Shown in pieces: positions 46,852-56,978 of a DNA stretch of 64,000 bases. The position numbers were made by a program, and so were the translations under genes. Each line of letters opens with the position of its first letter. The first letter of the stretch is position 1. The stretch comes from Nosema muscidifuracis (lineage: Eukaryota > Microsporidia > Nosematidae): the NCBI GenBank assembly GCA_028335825.1, contig JAIOKI010000015.1:124001-188000 (forward strand). The letters run 5' to 3'. Below the pieces are notes generated by a model, which was not told the DNA's origin, made no database searches, and saw nothing but the letters and a program-made list of their open reading frames with translations.

Positions 46852-47106
46852 TTAACTTTTTCTTTTTATAGCTTCTGATGCTATCAATTTTCTCCCTAAT
46901 AAATAAAATCCATCAAGAATTTTTCTACACTCATTCAAATCTTTTTTATTCTTAAGAGTTATAAAACATTGACCTGACATATTTTTATTAAAATGTATAA
47001 TGTAATATTTGAAGTATCTTGATATAATTCTATTCATTTCATATTTAAGCCATTTAATTTTGATTTTATAATTTATATTGTAAACGTACAGGACATATTT
47101 ATCCAT
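46852..47106 (-). CDS. MSL1: U2B''/Msl1-type RRM protein of U2 snRNP
   Basis: A single RRM of 84 residues. RNP2 is KYVLYVYNIN and RNP1 is MSGQCFITLKN. The end GFYLLGRKLIASEAIK matches the U1A/U2B'' family. In fungi, Msl1 binds U2 snRNA stem-loop IV with Lea1. CCC lies about 10 bases upstream of the ATG in gene orientation. Its small size, a lone RRM with no second domain, is consistent with Msl1 rather than U1A. Confidence 0.75.
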   Translation of the reverse strand: MDKYVLYVYNINYKIKIKWLKYEMNRIISRYFKYYIIHFNKNMSGQCFITLKNKKDLNECRKILDGFYLLGRKLIASEAIKRKS

Positions 47107-47396
47107 TATAGAAGGAGGGATTAAAATATTATGGATAAGGAGAAATTATAACATATGAAGTTATTTAATACATGAAATTATATATAAAATTTTACTATAC
47201 ATGAAGTTATGATATGCATAAATAGAAATTATAATATATATGAAATTATGATATGCATAAATAGAAATTATATATATAAAATTTTATAATATACATGAAA
47301 TTTTAATATATATGAAGTTATTTAATACATGAAATTATATTATATAAAATTATATATAAAAGTAGAAATATTTTACAGATTATTCAATTACCCCAA

Positions 47397-48371
47397 ATGA
47401 AATTTCTTGAAAAACTTACCAAACCATACAAAATTTTAGCTCCTATGGTAGGTAATTCAGAACTAGCATGGAGATCCTTAGCTCGTAAATATGGTGCTGA
47501 TATATGCTTTACAGAGATGATTAATTGTGAATCATTTCTTCGTACAAAGAAGAATCCAATAAGCAATCACTGGTACACTACTAATCCATCAGACAGACCT
47601 TTAATAATTCAAATATGTGGAAATGATGTTTCTAAAATGTTAGAGACATCACTTATAGTACAAGAATATTGTGATGCCATTGATATAAATTTTGGGTGTC
47701 CTCAAGAGATAGCAAGACGAGGTAATTATGGATCTTTTTTACAAGATGATTGGGAAAAGATAATAGAAATAGTAAGTCTATTGTCTAGTAAATTGAGTGT
47801 TCCTGTTACTTGTAAGATTAGAATATTTGAATCTGTTGAGAAAAGTGTTGAATACGCTAAAATGATTGAAAAAGCAGGATGTAAAATGCTTACTGTGCAT
47901 GGACGTACACGTGAGCAGAGAGGTGTGAATACAGGATTAGCTAGTTGGACACACATTAGAGAAATAAAATCTGCACTTAAAATTCCTGTAATTTCTAATG
48001 GGAATATTATTTATACATCGGATATACAAAAATGTTTAGATTTCACTCAATGTGATGGAGTGATGGTAGCAGAGACACATTTATATAACCCTTTAATATT
48101 TAGTAATATAAAGAAGACTAGTGTAGAAGTTTACAGAGAATATTTAAATATTTTTGAAGAATTATATAATGAGTATGATGTAAGTAGTATAAAATCACAT
48201 TCTTTTAAGATATTACATGTTTTTCTTAAGTGTTATCCTTTATACAGAGAAAAGCTAAATATTTGTAAGAAATTAGAGGATTTTAAAAATACGTGTTATG
48301 ATATTGAAAAATTAATCAAGGAAAATGAAGTTGATAAAGAATGTTTAGAAATGCGACCTTATATTAGATAA
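47397..48371 (+). CDS. DUS1: tRNA-dihydrouridine synthase Dus1
   Basis: A flavoenzyme that reduces uridine to dihydrouridine in the tRNA D loop (positions 16/17 for Dus1). TIM-barrel start APMVGNSELAWR. NFGCPQEIARRGNYGSFL carries the catalytic cysteine (C101) and is diagnostic of Dus1. Phosphate-binding blocks include TVHGRTREQRG and ISNGNI. 324 residues, lacking the C-terminal extension of yeast Dus1 (423). The start is CCCCAAATG. Confidence 0.94.
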   Translation: MKFLEKLTKPYKILAPMVGNSELAWRSLARKYGADICFTEMINCESFLRTKKNPISNHWYTTNPSDRPLIIQICGNDVSKMLETSLIVQEYCDAIDINFGCPQEIARRGNYGSFLQDDWEKIIEIVSLLSSKLSVPVTCKIRIFESVEKSVEYAKMIEKAGCKMLTVHGRTREQRGVNTGLASWTHIREIKSALKIPVISNGNIIYTSDIQKCLDFTQCDGVMVAETHLYNPLIFSNIKKTSVEVYREYLNIFEELYNEYDVSSIKSHSFKILHVFLKCYPLYREKLNICKKLEDFKNTCYDIEKLIKENEVDKECLEMRPYIR

Positions 48372-48803
48372 AAATAAAAAGTGATATTAATCATAAATAG
48401 AGAACTAAATATTTTAAAGTAATATAAATATAGAAAAAGTGATATTAATCATAAATATAGAACTAAATATTTTTAATATTAAATAGAGAACTAAATATTT
48501 TTAATATAAAATAGAGAACTAAATATCTTTAAGTAATATAAAATAGAGAAAAAGTAATATTAATCATAAATAGAGAACTAAATATTTTTAATATAAAATA
48601 GAGAACTAAATATTTTTAAGTAATATAAAATATATTTAAGTAATATAAATATCTTTAAGTAATATAAAATATTTTTAAGTAATATAAAATAGAGAAAATA
48701 TTATTTTTAATATAAAATATAGAACTAATTATTTTTAAGTAATATAAAATATCTTCAAGTAATATTAAATAGAGAAAATATTATTTTACTAATACCCTTC
48801 CAC
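48372..48803. repeat. Spacer filled by a 30-50 bp degenerate array
   Basis: Many imperfect copies of atagagaactaaatattttt alternate with aagtaatataaaata across the whole spacer. Several copies are identical. No gene is visible. CCC lies a few bases before the next ATG. Confidence 0.75.
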
Positions 48804-50408
48804 ATGAAAATATCTTTAGAGAATGAAATACGATTAAAAAATCTGTTGCGTCAAAAAGATAAAGAAAATGGGTGTAAAATATTATCAAAAGAAATAGAAA
48901 ATAAAGAAAAAAATATGTTAACACATATAGCTAAAGATTATATGAATATAATAAATAGATGTAATGATTTAAAACTTATTCAAAATAAAATACCTCATTT
49001 ATTAGAACAGAATGAAGCATTGGTATCAAAATATAAAGAAAATTTGTATTGTATACAAGAATTAGAAAATGAGATAAAAAATCATAAAGAACTTGATATG
49101 CGCATAGAAGATTTACTAAACGAATTGGGTATTTTTCAAGATTTTTTTAAAATGATTAATCTCGAAATAAAATCTGACAAGTTTTATTTCTTTAATTTGA
49201 CAAGTAATCTTAGTCAAATAAAAAATTTGATACCTAAATTTCAGAAGTACAGATCTTATGAAGAAATTAATGAAATTTATATGAATTATTTTAAAAAAGT
49301 AGAGTTTGAAAATACAAAATTTTTTATTGAGTATCAAAAACAACTTTTTGAAGAATCTCACGATTTAGGTAAAAAAATTATCGATATTGTTAAATTTAAT
49401 AAAGAAGATACTAAAATATTATTTAATGAAATATTATCATTTAGAGATAGATATATTACACCACTTGTACTTGATATATGTTATATGAATAGTAAATTAA
49501 ATATTCTAGACGATTTTATAGAAAAATTTAATTTAGAAAGAAAATCTATTATTTTGAAATATGATAAGAATCTTAATATTATGCATAGATTTATTTCAGA
49601 GATACTTAATAGTTATTTTTTAGTACAACTTAATAAGAATATATTAGATTATTACGATTTCTTATTAGAAAATATTAATAATTATTTTATTAATAATGAT
49701 GTAGAAGAAATGCTTAAAGCTAAAGACATTCTTATATCTTTAAAAATTTTAATGAATATTTTACATTTAGAAGATGATAATTTGTATGAAACAATAGGAA
49801 GAATAATTATAGAATATTTTGCTAAAAATAATATTAAAGATTGTAATAGAGAAGATTTTAAAGTTGAATTAGACAAATTTATTAATAAATCTTATGAATT
49901 TATTGAGAAACTTAATAATAACGAAATAAATGAAATATTCGTTAATAAAGTAGATTTATATCTTAAAGATTTAATTAATATGAGTGATATTAATAATGTA
50001 ATAGATGATGAGAAATATATAATGAAGACTATAAGAAGTATTAATAAGAAATTTCCTAATATAAATTTTAGATCATCTGATTTTTTCCGTATAAAAATTG
50101 AAGAAATTAAGTATAAAATAGTGACTTCAAAAATGGACGAATTAGAAAGATTATTTGGAGAACCTGATAAAGATTTTAGTATAAATTTACAGAAATATGT
50201 TACCAATCACAATGAAATACGAAAAGAATTATATGGAATAATTAAAGTAAAATTTATTGAGATGATTAATGGAGTTAAAGATTGTAGTATAGATGAAAAA
50301 AGAATGGTAGCATGTAAAGTTACTTGTTTTCATAAATATTTATTTAATACTGATAAGCATTTATTTGATGACTTCAGGTTAGTGAATGATGAAGCAAATA
50401 AGTTTTAA
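48804..50408 (+). CDS. Helical-rod protein, possible exocyst/tethering subunit
   Basis: A 534-residue, almost wholly alpha-helical protein. An N-terminal coiled coil (about 1-100) is followed by long helical bundles with no membrane segment. The layout, a coiled coil then a pattern with LGIFQDFFKMINLEIKSDKF and repeated helices, resembles exocyst subunits such as Sec15 or Sec6 (CATCHR tethering family). No single motif proves this, and COG/Dsl1-type subunits are alternatives. The start is supported by CCC (CCCTTCCACATG). Confidence 0.7.
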   Translation: MKISLENEIRLKNLLRQKDKENGCKILSKEIENKEKNMLTHIAKDYMNIINRCNDLKLIQNKIPHLLEQNEALVSKYKENLYCIQELENEIKNHKELDMRIEDLLNELGIFQDFFKMINLEIKSDKFYFFNLTSNLSQIKNLIPKFQKYRSYEEINEIYMNYFKKVEFENTKFFIEYQKQLFEESHDLGKKIIDIVKFNKEDTKILFNEILSFRDRYITPLVLDICYMNSKLNILDDFIEKFNLERKSIILKYDKNLNIMHRFISEILNSYFLVQLNKNILDYYDFLLENINNYFINNDVEEMLKAKDILISLKILMNILHLEDDNLYETIGRIIIEYFAKNNIKDCNREDFKVELDKFINKSYEFIEKLNNNEINEIFVNKVDLYLKDLINMSDINNVIDDEKYIMKTIRSINKKFPNINFRSSDFFRIKIEEIKYKIVTSKMDELERLFGEPDKDFSINLQKYVTNHNEIRKELYGIIKVKFIEMINGVKDCSIDEKRMVACKVTCFHKYLFNTDKHLFDDFRLVNDEANKF

Positions 50409-50779
50409 TAAAATGTTAATAAAATGTTTAATAAAATGTTTAATAAAATATTTATAAATTAGGATATGTTTAATGAATTTTGGATAAATTTTAGATATTC
50501 TTAATAAGTTTTAATAAATTTTAGATATGCTTAATAGATTTTAAATATTCTTAATAAATTTTAGATATGTTTAATAAATTTGGATATTCTTAATATAATG
50601 TTTAATAATTTTTAAATATTCTTATTAAAATGTTTATAAATAATTTATACGTTAATAATAAAATGATCTTTTTTAGTAACAACAAGATCAAAACTTATAA
50701 AAAAATTAAATATTTTTATTTGTTTGTTATGAAACAAAGTTCATAAATTTTATTTAAATTTGAACTTTTTTGCCCTAGC
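50409..50779. other. AT-rich spacer with short degenerate repeats
   Basis: Positions 50409-50640 hold about eight imperfect units of ttaataaattttagatatg/ttaataaaatgtttaataaa type. The rest is AT-rich, ending in the CCC of the Sec12 start. Confidence 0.6.
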
Positions 50780-52045
50780 ATGAAAGCACCTGTTTTTCCA
50801 ATATTTAGTCTAAAAACTCACAATAACCGAGTATTTATTGGAGGAGGTGGTGGAAATGAGCATTTTGGTAAGAAGAATGGAGTAGTAGTATTAGATGAGA
50901 GTACTTATAAAGATATAGCTTATTTGGACACAGATGATATAATTTTAGGAATATGTGTATCCACAGGAGAGATTTCTTTTGAGGAGGATGATAAAGAATT
51001 AAAAGATGATAAAGAAATAAAGGATTGTGAAAAATCAAATGAAGATGACAAAGAAAAAGAAATTAAAGATGATAAAAAGAATAATAAAAAATTGAAAGAT
51101 GATAACGAAAAAGAAATAAAGGATGACAAAGAAAAGAATAATAAAAAATTGAAAGATGATAAAAAGATTAATAAAAAAATTAATAAAGAAATTAAAGATG
51201 ATAATGATAAAATTAATTCATGTATATATTTAAGTTGTAGAGGTACAAATAATTTATATATTATGAAATTTGAAAATGATCAATTATTTTTAATTAAGAA
51301 AATAGAAAAAACAGTATCAAGTCAAATATTCAATAGACATCTTATATTTGTATCAGATAAGAAAATATATACAGCTTATGATATATTAAATAATCCTAAT
51401 AGAATTATTACAAAATCTAAGAATACTTCATCAGGTCAAACAGTCTTAAATGATACTAACCAAGAAGAATATGTGTATACACTTAGAAAATCTGGAGAGA
51501 AAATATTAATAAGTAGGGAAGAAGGAAAGACTGATATTCCAGATACATGGGAGAATTTTTTTATATCCAAAAAGAAGATACATAAAATAACAAAAGAACA
51601 GAAAGGTCATTGCTTTGTATACAATGGTAAGAAATATTATTATGAAAAAGAAATTGGAGATATAGCATGTACTAAAGAAGATAAGCTAGTTTTCTATTTA
51701 AAGGGAAATGACTCATCACTTAAAATAATTGATAAATATGAAATTACACATGATATTAAAAAAATAACTTGTATGAACATTGATGATGGAGAATTTATAT
51801 CAGTAGGAACTGGAGATGGATATGGAAATTTATTTAAGGGAGATATTTTGTACTGCAGAAAAAAATTATGCGAATTTCCTCTAACAGGAATTTCTTATAA
51901 AAATGGATATTTTTATTTCAGTTCGTTTAACGGACTTGTAAATCGTAAAAAAGCTTTTAATCTTACGAAAACAGCAATGATAACTTTAGGAATTCTTATA
52001 TTATTAATAGCAGTTGGGTATAATATTTTAAAAAAAGTAAATTAA
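50780..52045 (+). CDS. SEC12: Sec12-type guanine nucleotide exchange factor for Sar1
   Basis: An ER membrane GEF that loads Sar1 with GTP to start COPII coat assembly. The diagnostic K-loop region is GGGGGNEHFGKKNGVVVL (21-38). The rest fits a beta-propeller, interrupted at about residues 71-148 by a Lys/Asp low-complexity insertion (KDDKE-type repeats). A single C-terminal hydrophobic helix (about 399-416) with a short basic tail fits the type II ER topology; the lumenal domain is absent. The start is supported by CCC (CCCTAGCATG). Confidence 0.88.
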   Translation: MKAPVFPIFSLKTHNNRVFIGGGGGNEHFGKKNGVVVLDESTYKDIAYLDTDDIILGICVSTGEISFEEDDKELKDDKEIKDCEKSNEDDKEKEIKDDKKNNKKLKDDNEKEIKDDKEKNNKKLKDDKKINKKINKEIKDDNDKINSCIYLSCRGTNNLYIMKFENDQLFLIKKIEKTVSSQIFNRHLIFVSDKKIYTAYDILNNPNRIITKSKNTSSGQTVLNDTNQEEYVYTLRKSGEKILISREEGKTDIPDTWENFFISKKKIHKITKEQKGHCFVYNGKKYYYEKEIGDIACTKEDKLVFYLKGNDSSLKIIDKYEITHDIKKITCMNIDDGEFISVGTGDGYGNLFKGDILYCRKKLCEFPLTGISYKNGYFYFSSFNGLVNRKKAFNLTKTAMITLGILILLIAVGYNILKKVN

Positions 52046-52049
52046 AATT

Positions 52050-52270
52050 TCATTATATTAAAATAGATTAAATAATATTATAGTATATGAATATTATTAA
52101 ATTAAAATATTACCATTATTAATAGATTTATAGTATATAACTTATTAAATTAAAATATTACCATTATTAATATAGTATATAAATATTACTAAATTAAAAT
52201 ATTAATATTATTATATAGTATATAAATATTATTAAATTAAAATATCAATATTATTATTAGAGTAAAATTA
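52050..52270. repeat. Degenerate 50-60 bp array downstream of Sec12
   Basis: Four imperfect units of attaaattaaaatattaccattattaatata/gtatataaatatt type lie between Sec12 and the convergent reductase gene. Confidence 0.7.
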
Positions 52271-52321
52271 ATATTATTAACATTGCAATTTTGTCCATTT
52301 TTTTAATTAATCAAATTTATT

Positions 52322-53476
52322 TTATATCCAACTATCAAAAAGAAGTCTCTTACTTTCTACTACATAACTAAATCTCTCACTAAATATTTCATAAACTTTT
52401 TTCTGCATTTCTGATCTTCCACATACATAAACAAGACAATCTTCTTTAACATAATTTTCAATATCTTTTTGATTTTTTATTATATAATCAGTTACATAAA
52501 TATTTGTACTGGAAAGTACTTTAATAATTTCTGTATTTGAATTTATTATTTCATTATGAGTCAAATCATCTTCTAAATTTCTAAACCCGTATATTATTTT
52601 TAATATTTGTTTTTCTTTTTTATTCTTAATAAATGATAAAAAAGGAGCTACTCCTGTTCCAGTACAAATACACAATATTTTAGAAGATTCTCCTAATCTA
52701 ATAAGTTTACTTTCTCTTAAACATATTTTTAAATCTTTAGTATACCCATTATGTACAAAATCTGATACATGACCATACCTATTAATTCCATTTATATTTT
52801 TATTAACTGTACCTATTAATATACTACAATTATCTTGTTTTTTATTAATTAATGAATAATATCTTGGTTTAATTACTTGACAATTCATAAGAAGATCTTC
52901 TAAAGATATTTTACATTCGAATGTAAGAAGAATGTCTATCACATTATTCCATCTATTTATCATATTCAAATAATCTTTAGTACCTTCTTTTGAACAAAGA
53001 TATTTAATTTCAGATATGTAAGGAGAATTTTTAGATACATCGTATAAAAAAGATTTCTTAGGTAAACTAGTAAAATCAAATACATTAATAAAAAAATCTC
53101 TTAATGATCCTTTATATTCAAAACCAGATCTACTTATTTGTTTTATATAATAATAATCATTAGGTATATTTAATATATTAAAAATTTTATCTACTAAATT
53201 TATATTATTAGGACAAAGAAGTCCAATACTATCTCCAGGAATAAAATCAAGTTTAGTATCTAAATTTAGATTGTAGACTTCTTTCCAAGTAGATTCTGTT
53301 CTATTTAAAGATAAAATTTTTGTGTCAATGTAGTTGATATTATCAGATAATTGAATCGAGTATGATGAATTTATTTCTGTTTCAGGGAGTTTTCTAATGA
53401 TTAATTTGTTTAGATTGGTTATTTTTAATGGGATGTAATTTTTTTGAAAATTTATTTCAACTTTGTTGTAGTTCAT
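52322..53476 (-). CDS. FAD/NADPH reductase of the diflavin family, no flavodoxin domain
   Basis: A 384-residue protein equivalent to the reductase half of diflavin enzymes (cytochrome P450 reductase, methionine synthase reductase, Tah18). RYYS (205-208) is the RxYS FAD motif, CTGTGVAPF (271-279) the NADPH-binding glycine motif, and VYVCG...M and a C-terminal Trp complete the pattern. PGDSIGLLCPN and LCSKEGTKDY are closest, by eye, to methionine synthase reductase. The usual N-terminal FMN flavodoxin domain is absent; the protein starts with only about 35 residues before the FAD-binding part. CCC lies about 10 bases before the ATG. A role in electron supply, for example for cytosolic Fe-S assembly as Tah18, is an inference. 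Confidence 0.82.
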   Translation of the reverse strand: MNYNKVEINFQKNYIPLKITNLNKLIIRKLPETEINSSYSIQLSDNINYIDTKILSLNRTESTWKEVYNLNLDTKLDFIPGDSIGLLCPNNINLVDKIFNILNIPNDYYYIKQISRSGFEYKGSLRDFFINVFDFTSLPKKSFLYDVSKNSPYISEIKYLCSKEGTKDYLNMINRWNNVIDILLTFECKISLEDLLMNCQVIKPRYYSLINKKQDNCSILIGTVNKNINGINRYGHVSDFVHNGYTKDLKICLRESKLIRLGESSKILCICTGTGVAPFLSFIKNKKEKQILKIIYGFRNLEDDLTHNEIINSNTEIIKVLSSTNIYVTDYIIKNQKDIENYVKEDCLVYVCGRSEMQKKVYEIFSERFSYVVESKRLLFDSWI

Positions 53477-53830
53477 TCGAAATTGGGTAAAAAAACAGAA
53501 AATATTTTTAGTAAATTAATTTACTTATGTAATTATTATTATTCTATTATATGACATTATTATTATTATATATCTATTTTATATTATGTCATTAAGATAA
53601 GGTATTTTATTGTCAATATATTATATGTCATTAAATATTTTTCATTCTATTATTATTATCATATATCTATTTTATATAATCTATTTTATATTATTCTATT
53701 ATATAATCTATTTTAAAACTTATTTATTACTTCGTTATATATTTATGCTATAATTAATTTAATTCTATTTTAAACTTATAATTCATTTTAAATTAATTAT
53801 ATAATAAATATTTGTATATTTATTTCCCCC
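53477..53830. other. AT-rich spacer with degenerate repeats
   Basis: Variants of attctattatataatctatttta and ttattattatatatctatttta recur at 53530-53720. No gene is visible. A CCCCC run abuts the Lcl3 start. Confidence 0.55.
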
Positions 53831-54478
53831 ATGAATATTGAGGTAAATTTAAATTACGTCATTTTCAGCCTAATTTTTATTTTTTTATCTATACTAGCAT
53901 ATTATATATACAAAAAAACTAGGAAAATAATTTCTATAAAAGATTTACCAAGAGATGTTAGTGGTCTTAGAATATCAGGAATAGTAACTTCTATATCAGA
54001 CGGTGATGGATTTAAATTCATTCATATTCCTTTATTTGGATCTGATAAGTACAAACCTACAGATCCAAAATTAAGTATAAGACTTGCTGGTATAGACGCT
54101 CCTGAAACCTTGTTCTTTGGAATTCCTGCTCAGCCTTTTTCAAAAGAAAGTAAAGATTTCTTAGCTCAACTTATTTTTAATGAAATTGTTATTTTAGATA
54201 TTTTGTCTGTAGATAGGTACAATAGAATATTAGCTATAGTTTATAAAAGATCGTATTGTTTTAGTACAAATATTAATCTTGAAATGTTGAGAGAAGGTCT
54301 GTCTTGTGTTTATAAAGGATCGGATGAAATGTATGGATCTTTTAAAAATGAAATGATTGAGATTGAGAAAGAAGCACGAGAGAATAAAAAAGGAATGTGG
54401 GCATTGAAAAATTTAATACTTCCTATGGATTATAAAAAAATGAGAAGAAAACCGTTGAATAAAAATAATATTGATTAG
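53831..54478 (+). CDS. LCL3: Membrane-anchored staphylococcal-nuclease-like Lcl3
   Basis: An N-terminal membrane helix (about 9-27) is followed by an SNase (OB-fold) domain. ISDGDGF, RLAGIDAPE (84-92) and VDRYNRILAIVY retain the calcium-binding Asp and the catalytic Arg/Glu positions of staphylococcal nuclease. The anchor plus a single SNase domain matches fungal Lcl3. 215 residues versus 274 in yeast. The start is CCCCCATG. The cellular role of Lcl3 is poorly defined; a single-domain membrane nuclease is well supported here. Confidence 0.88.
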   Translation: MNIEVNLNYVIFSLIFIFLSILAYYIYKKTRKIISIKDLPRDVSGLRISGIVTSISDGDGFKFIHIPLFGSDKYKPTDPKLSIRLAGIDAPETLFFGIPAQPFSKESKDFLAQLIFNEIVILDILSVDRYNRILAIVYKRSYCFSTNINLEMLREGLSCVYKGSDEMYGSFKNEMIEIEKEARENKKGMWALKNLILPMDYKKMRRKPLNKNNID

Positions 54479-54479
54479 T

Positions 54480-54750
54480 CTAAAATTTATTAAAAAGTAT
54501 TTAATATAACAATTATTTAAATATAACAAATATTTTAATATAACAGATATAAGGTTTAAAAATTATTGAATATTTAATATAACAGATCGAAGGTTTTAAT
54601 ATAATAAATTTCAAATATCTCAATATAACAAATATTTTATTAAATGTCAAATATCTCAATATAAAAAATGCCAAATATTTTAATATAGCAAACTACTTAA
54701 AATTTATAACAAATATTTAATATAACAAATCTCTTAAAATATTTTAACAA
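54480..54750. repeat. Degenerate array of about 20-45 bp units
   Basis: Repeated taatataacaaatattt and related units fill the spacer between Lcl3 and the convergent Vid27 gene. No gene is visible. Confidence 0.7.
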
Positions 54751-54759
54751 CTAGTTAAT

Positions 54760-56502
54760 TTAATATTTATCAAATGTATTCTTATTAGGTCTCCTTAATA
54801 CACTCCCTTTAAGACTCTTCACATCATCAGGCATAGTAACTATAATATTATCATTATCTCCAAATTCAAAATTATCTGCTACTACTAAATCACTACACTT
54901 GCTTAATTGATAAGAGAAAATTTTTCCTTCAAGAACATCTTTTAAATTCCATTTTACTACATATTTACCTGTACTTGAAATAATACTATCCTCATTTGAA
55001 TCTGTACTGAATTTAGCAGGTGTGAAATTAATTTCTTCATTGATATAAGCTAAATGTTCAGGTTTAAGTGTTAATCTCTTAGGAATAGGCTTATCTTTCC
55101 CTACTTGATTCTTATAATTTCCATCAACTGTGTATAATAATAAATAATTCTTACATGTACAAATAATATTCTGACCATTAGTTGTAACATCTACATATTT
55201 AACTTCATCTCCAAATCCTGGTAGAAGAGATTTAGCTCTTTTATCTATTTTATCATACAATCTTAAATCTCCTCCTTTACTTGCTACAGCTACATGTCCA
55301 TTAGAAGTAGACATTCCACACATAAATTCATTCTTAGTTTTATATTCCTTAGATTGAGTAATTTTATCTTTAGTTCTTGGATCAATTCTAAATACAGAAT
55401 AATAAGAAAGACCTACTAAAGTTTCAGAGTCTACCATCTTTGAACCATCAAAGTAATCATTAATGTTTCTATTAATATTCCAAGATTCTACTATATCTGG
55501 TCTATCTAAATCTATTTTGTGAAGTACAGTAGTATCATTCTTATCCAAATATATTAATTTAGTACATTTATCATGAGAAATAACTTTCTTAGCAGGATTA
55601 TTCATTATTCCTGATAAATTTTCTTTAAATTCTAATCCTTCTTTTGTATTAGCAAATACTCCAACAGAAGATCCTCTTGTAACAAAAGCTCTTTCATTAC
55701 CTACTACTAAATGTTCATTTTTATATTTACCAGTATCTTTACATTGGTAATTTAAATTATTCTCTTCTGATTCTTTTAAATCTTCTTCTTCACTCAAACT
55801 ACAAAATTCTTCTTCATCTTCTTTAAAATTATAATTCTCTATTTCCATCTTCTCAAAATATTCTTCATTCTGTATATTTTCTTCTTTACTAGATGATTTA
55901 TAAGTAGATGATACATATTTACTTAAAAATTCTAAATAATCAATATTACTACCAAAGACTATACAGAAAGTATACCACATATTATCTTTCATAACTGACC
56001 ATACAAAAGTATTTGTAGTATTTTCCATATAATATTGAGTCTCAGTAGTTATCTCTTCAAAATGTATGATATCATCATCACTTTCTATTTTAAGAAAATA
56101 TAATTTATCATCTTCTACTATTCTTAATAATAATTTATCATCTACTTCTTTAAAATTATTAGAATTTGTATCGAATATTTTATATTTGATATCTGTGCTA
56201 CTAAATATTTCAGTACAAGTACTTGATAAAGGATGAATCTTACTAAACAAATCTTTTATATCAGATTTAGAAATAAACTTGTATTTTTTATGTTGATATG
56301 TAAAACTTAAAGATTTTTCAGTAATTTTTAGATCAGTAAGTTTTTGTATATCAAAATTATGTTCATTATCTTTATTCTTAATTTTAAGATTTAATTCTTT
56401 AACTTCTACTGTACAATCTTTTAGTGTAATATCTTTAGTTGATAAATCTCCTATGATATCTTCATTTTTCCTAAATATATTCTTTATCAATTTCATAACC
56501 AT
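54760..56502 (-). CDS. VID27: Vid27-like protein
   Basis: A 580-residue protein with a fast-evolving N-terminal half, including a PH-like region and an acidic linker (FCSLSEEEDLKESEENNL). The C-terminal propeller is well conserved: LVVGNERAFVTRGSSVGVF, NRNINDYFDGSKM, GMSTSNGHVAVASKGGDLRLYD and FTPAKFSTDSNEDSIISSTG followed by KYVVKWNL. These blocks are characteristic of fungal Vid27, linked in yeast to vacuolar import and degradation of fructose-1,6-bisphosphatase, though its biochemical role is unclear. The length is shorter than yeast (782). The start is CCCCAAATG. Confidence 0.93.
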   Translation of the reverse strand: MVMKLIKNIFRKNEDIIGDLSTKDITLKDCTVEVKELNLKIKNKDNEHNFDIQKLTDLKITEKSLSFTYQHKKYKFISKSDIKDLFSKIHPLSSTCTEIFSSTDIKYKIFDTNSNNFKEVDDKLLLRIVEDDKLYFLKIESDDDIIHFEEITTETQYYMENTTNTFVWSVMKDNMWYTFCIVFGSNIDYLEFLSKYVSSTYKSSSKEENIQNEEYFEKMEIENYNFKEDEEEFCSLSEEEDLKESEENNLNYQCKDTGKYKNEHLVVGNERAFVTRGSSVGVFANTKEGLEFKENLSGIMNNPAKKVISHDKCTKLIYLDKNDTTVLHKIDLDRPDIVESWNINRNINDYFDGSKMVDSETLVGLSYYSVFRIDPRTKDKITQSKEYKTKNEFMCGMSTSNGHVAVASKGGDLRLYDKIDKRAKSLLPGFGDEVKYVDVTTNGQNIICTCKNYLLLYTVDGNYKNQVGKDKPIPKRLTLKPEHLAYINEEINFTPAKFSTDSNEDSIISSTGKYVVKWNLKDVLEGKIFSYQLSKCSDLVVADNFEFGDNDNIIVTMPDDVKSLKGSVLRRPNKNTFDKY

Positions 56503-56978
56503 TTGGGGATAAGAAAAATAAAATTATAAGAAATGTTATTTTTCTATTTTATTTATACTTAATGCATAAATTTATAATTTATGTATAAATGTTATTTTTT
56601 TCTATTTGCATAATATTATAATTTATGCATAATAATAATTTTTAATTTTTATTTATACTTAATGCATAAATTTATAATTTATGTAGAAATGTTATTCATC
56701 TATTCTAAGAGCAAAATATTTTACATCTATTTTGAGCTGTTAGATACTGTTCATATATTGTATTAAATATTATTCATCTATTGTATTAAATATATTTTAT
56801 TCATATATTGTATTAAATATATTTTATTCATCTATTATATTAAATATACTTTTTCATCTATTTTATGCATAATAATATTTTATTTATACTTTTATGCATA
56901 AATTTATGCACTTCTAAATTAAAAACAAACAAATTCTAAAGTACTCACCTAAATTCTAAAATTATAAGAATATTTAAT
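56503..56978. other. Spacer with 100 bp duplication and ATGCATAA motifs
   Basis: A segment containing atttatacttaatgcataaa followed by tttataatttatg occurs twice, 100 bp apart (markers 56555 and 56655). A 31 bp unit, tattcatctattgtattaaat plus atatttta, is tandemly repeated at about 56750-56850. TTATGCATAA recurs to the right. No gene is visible. Confidence 0.65.
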
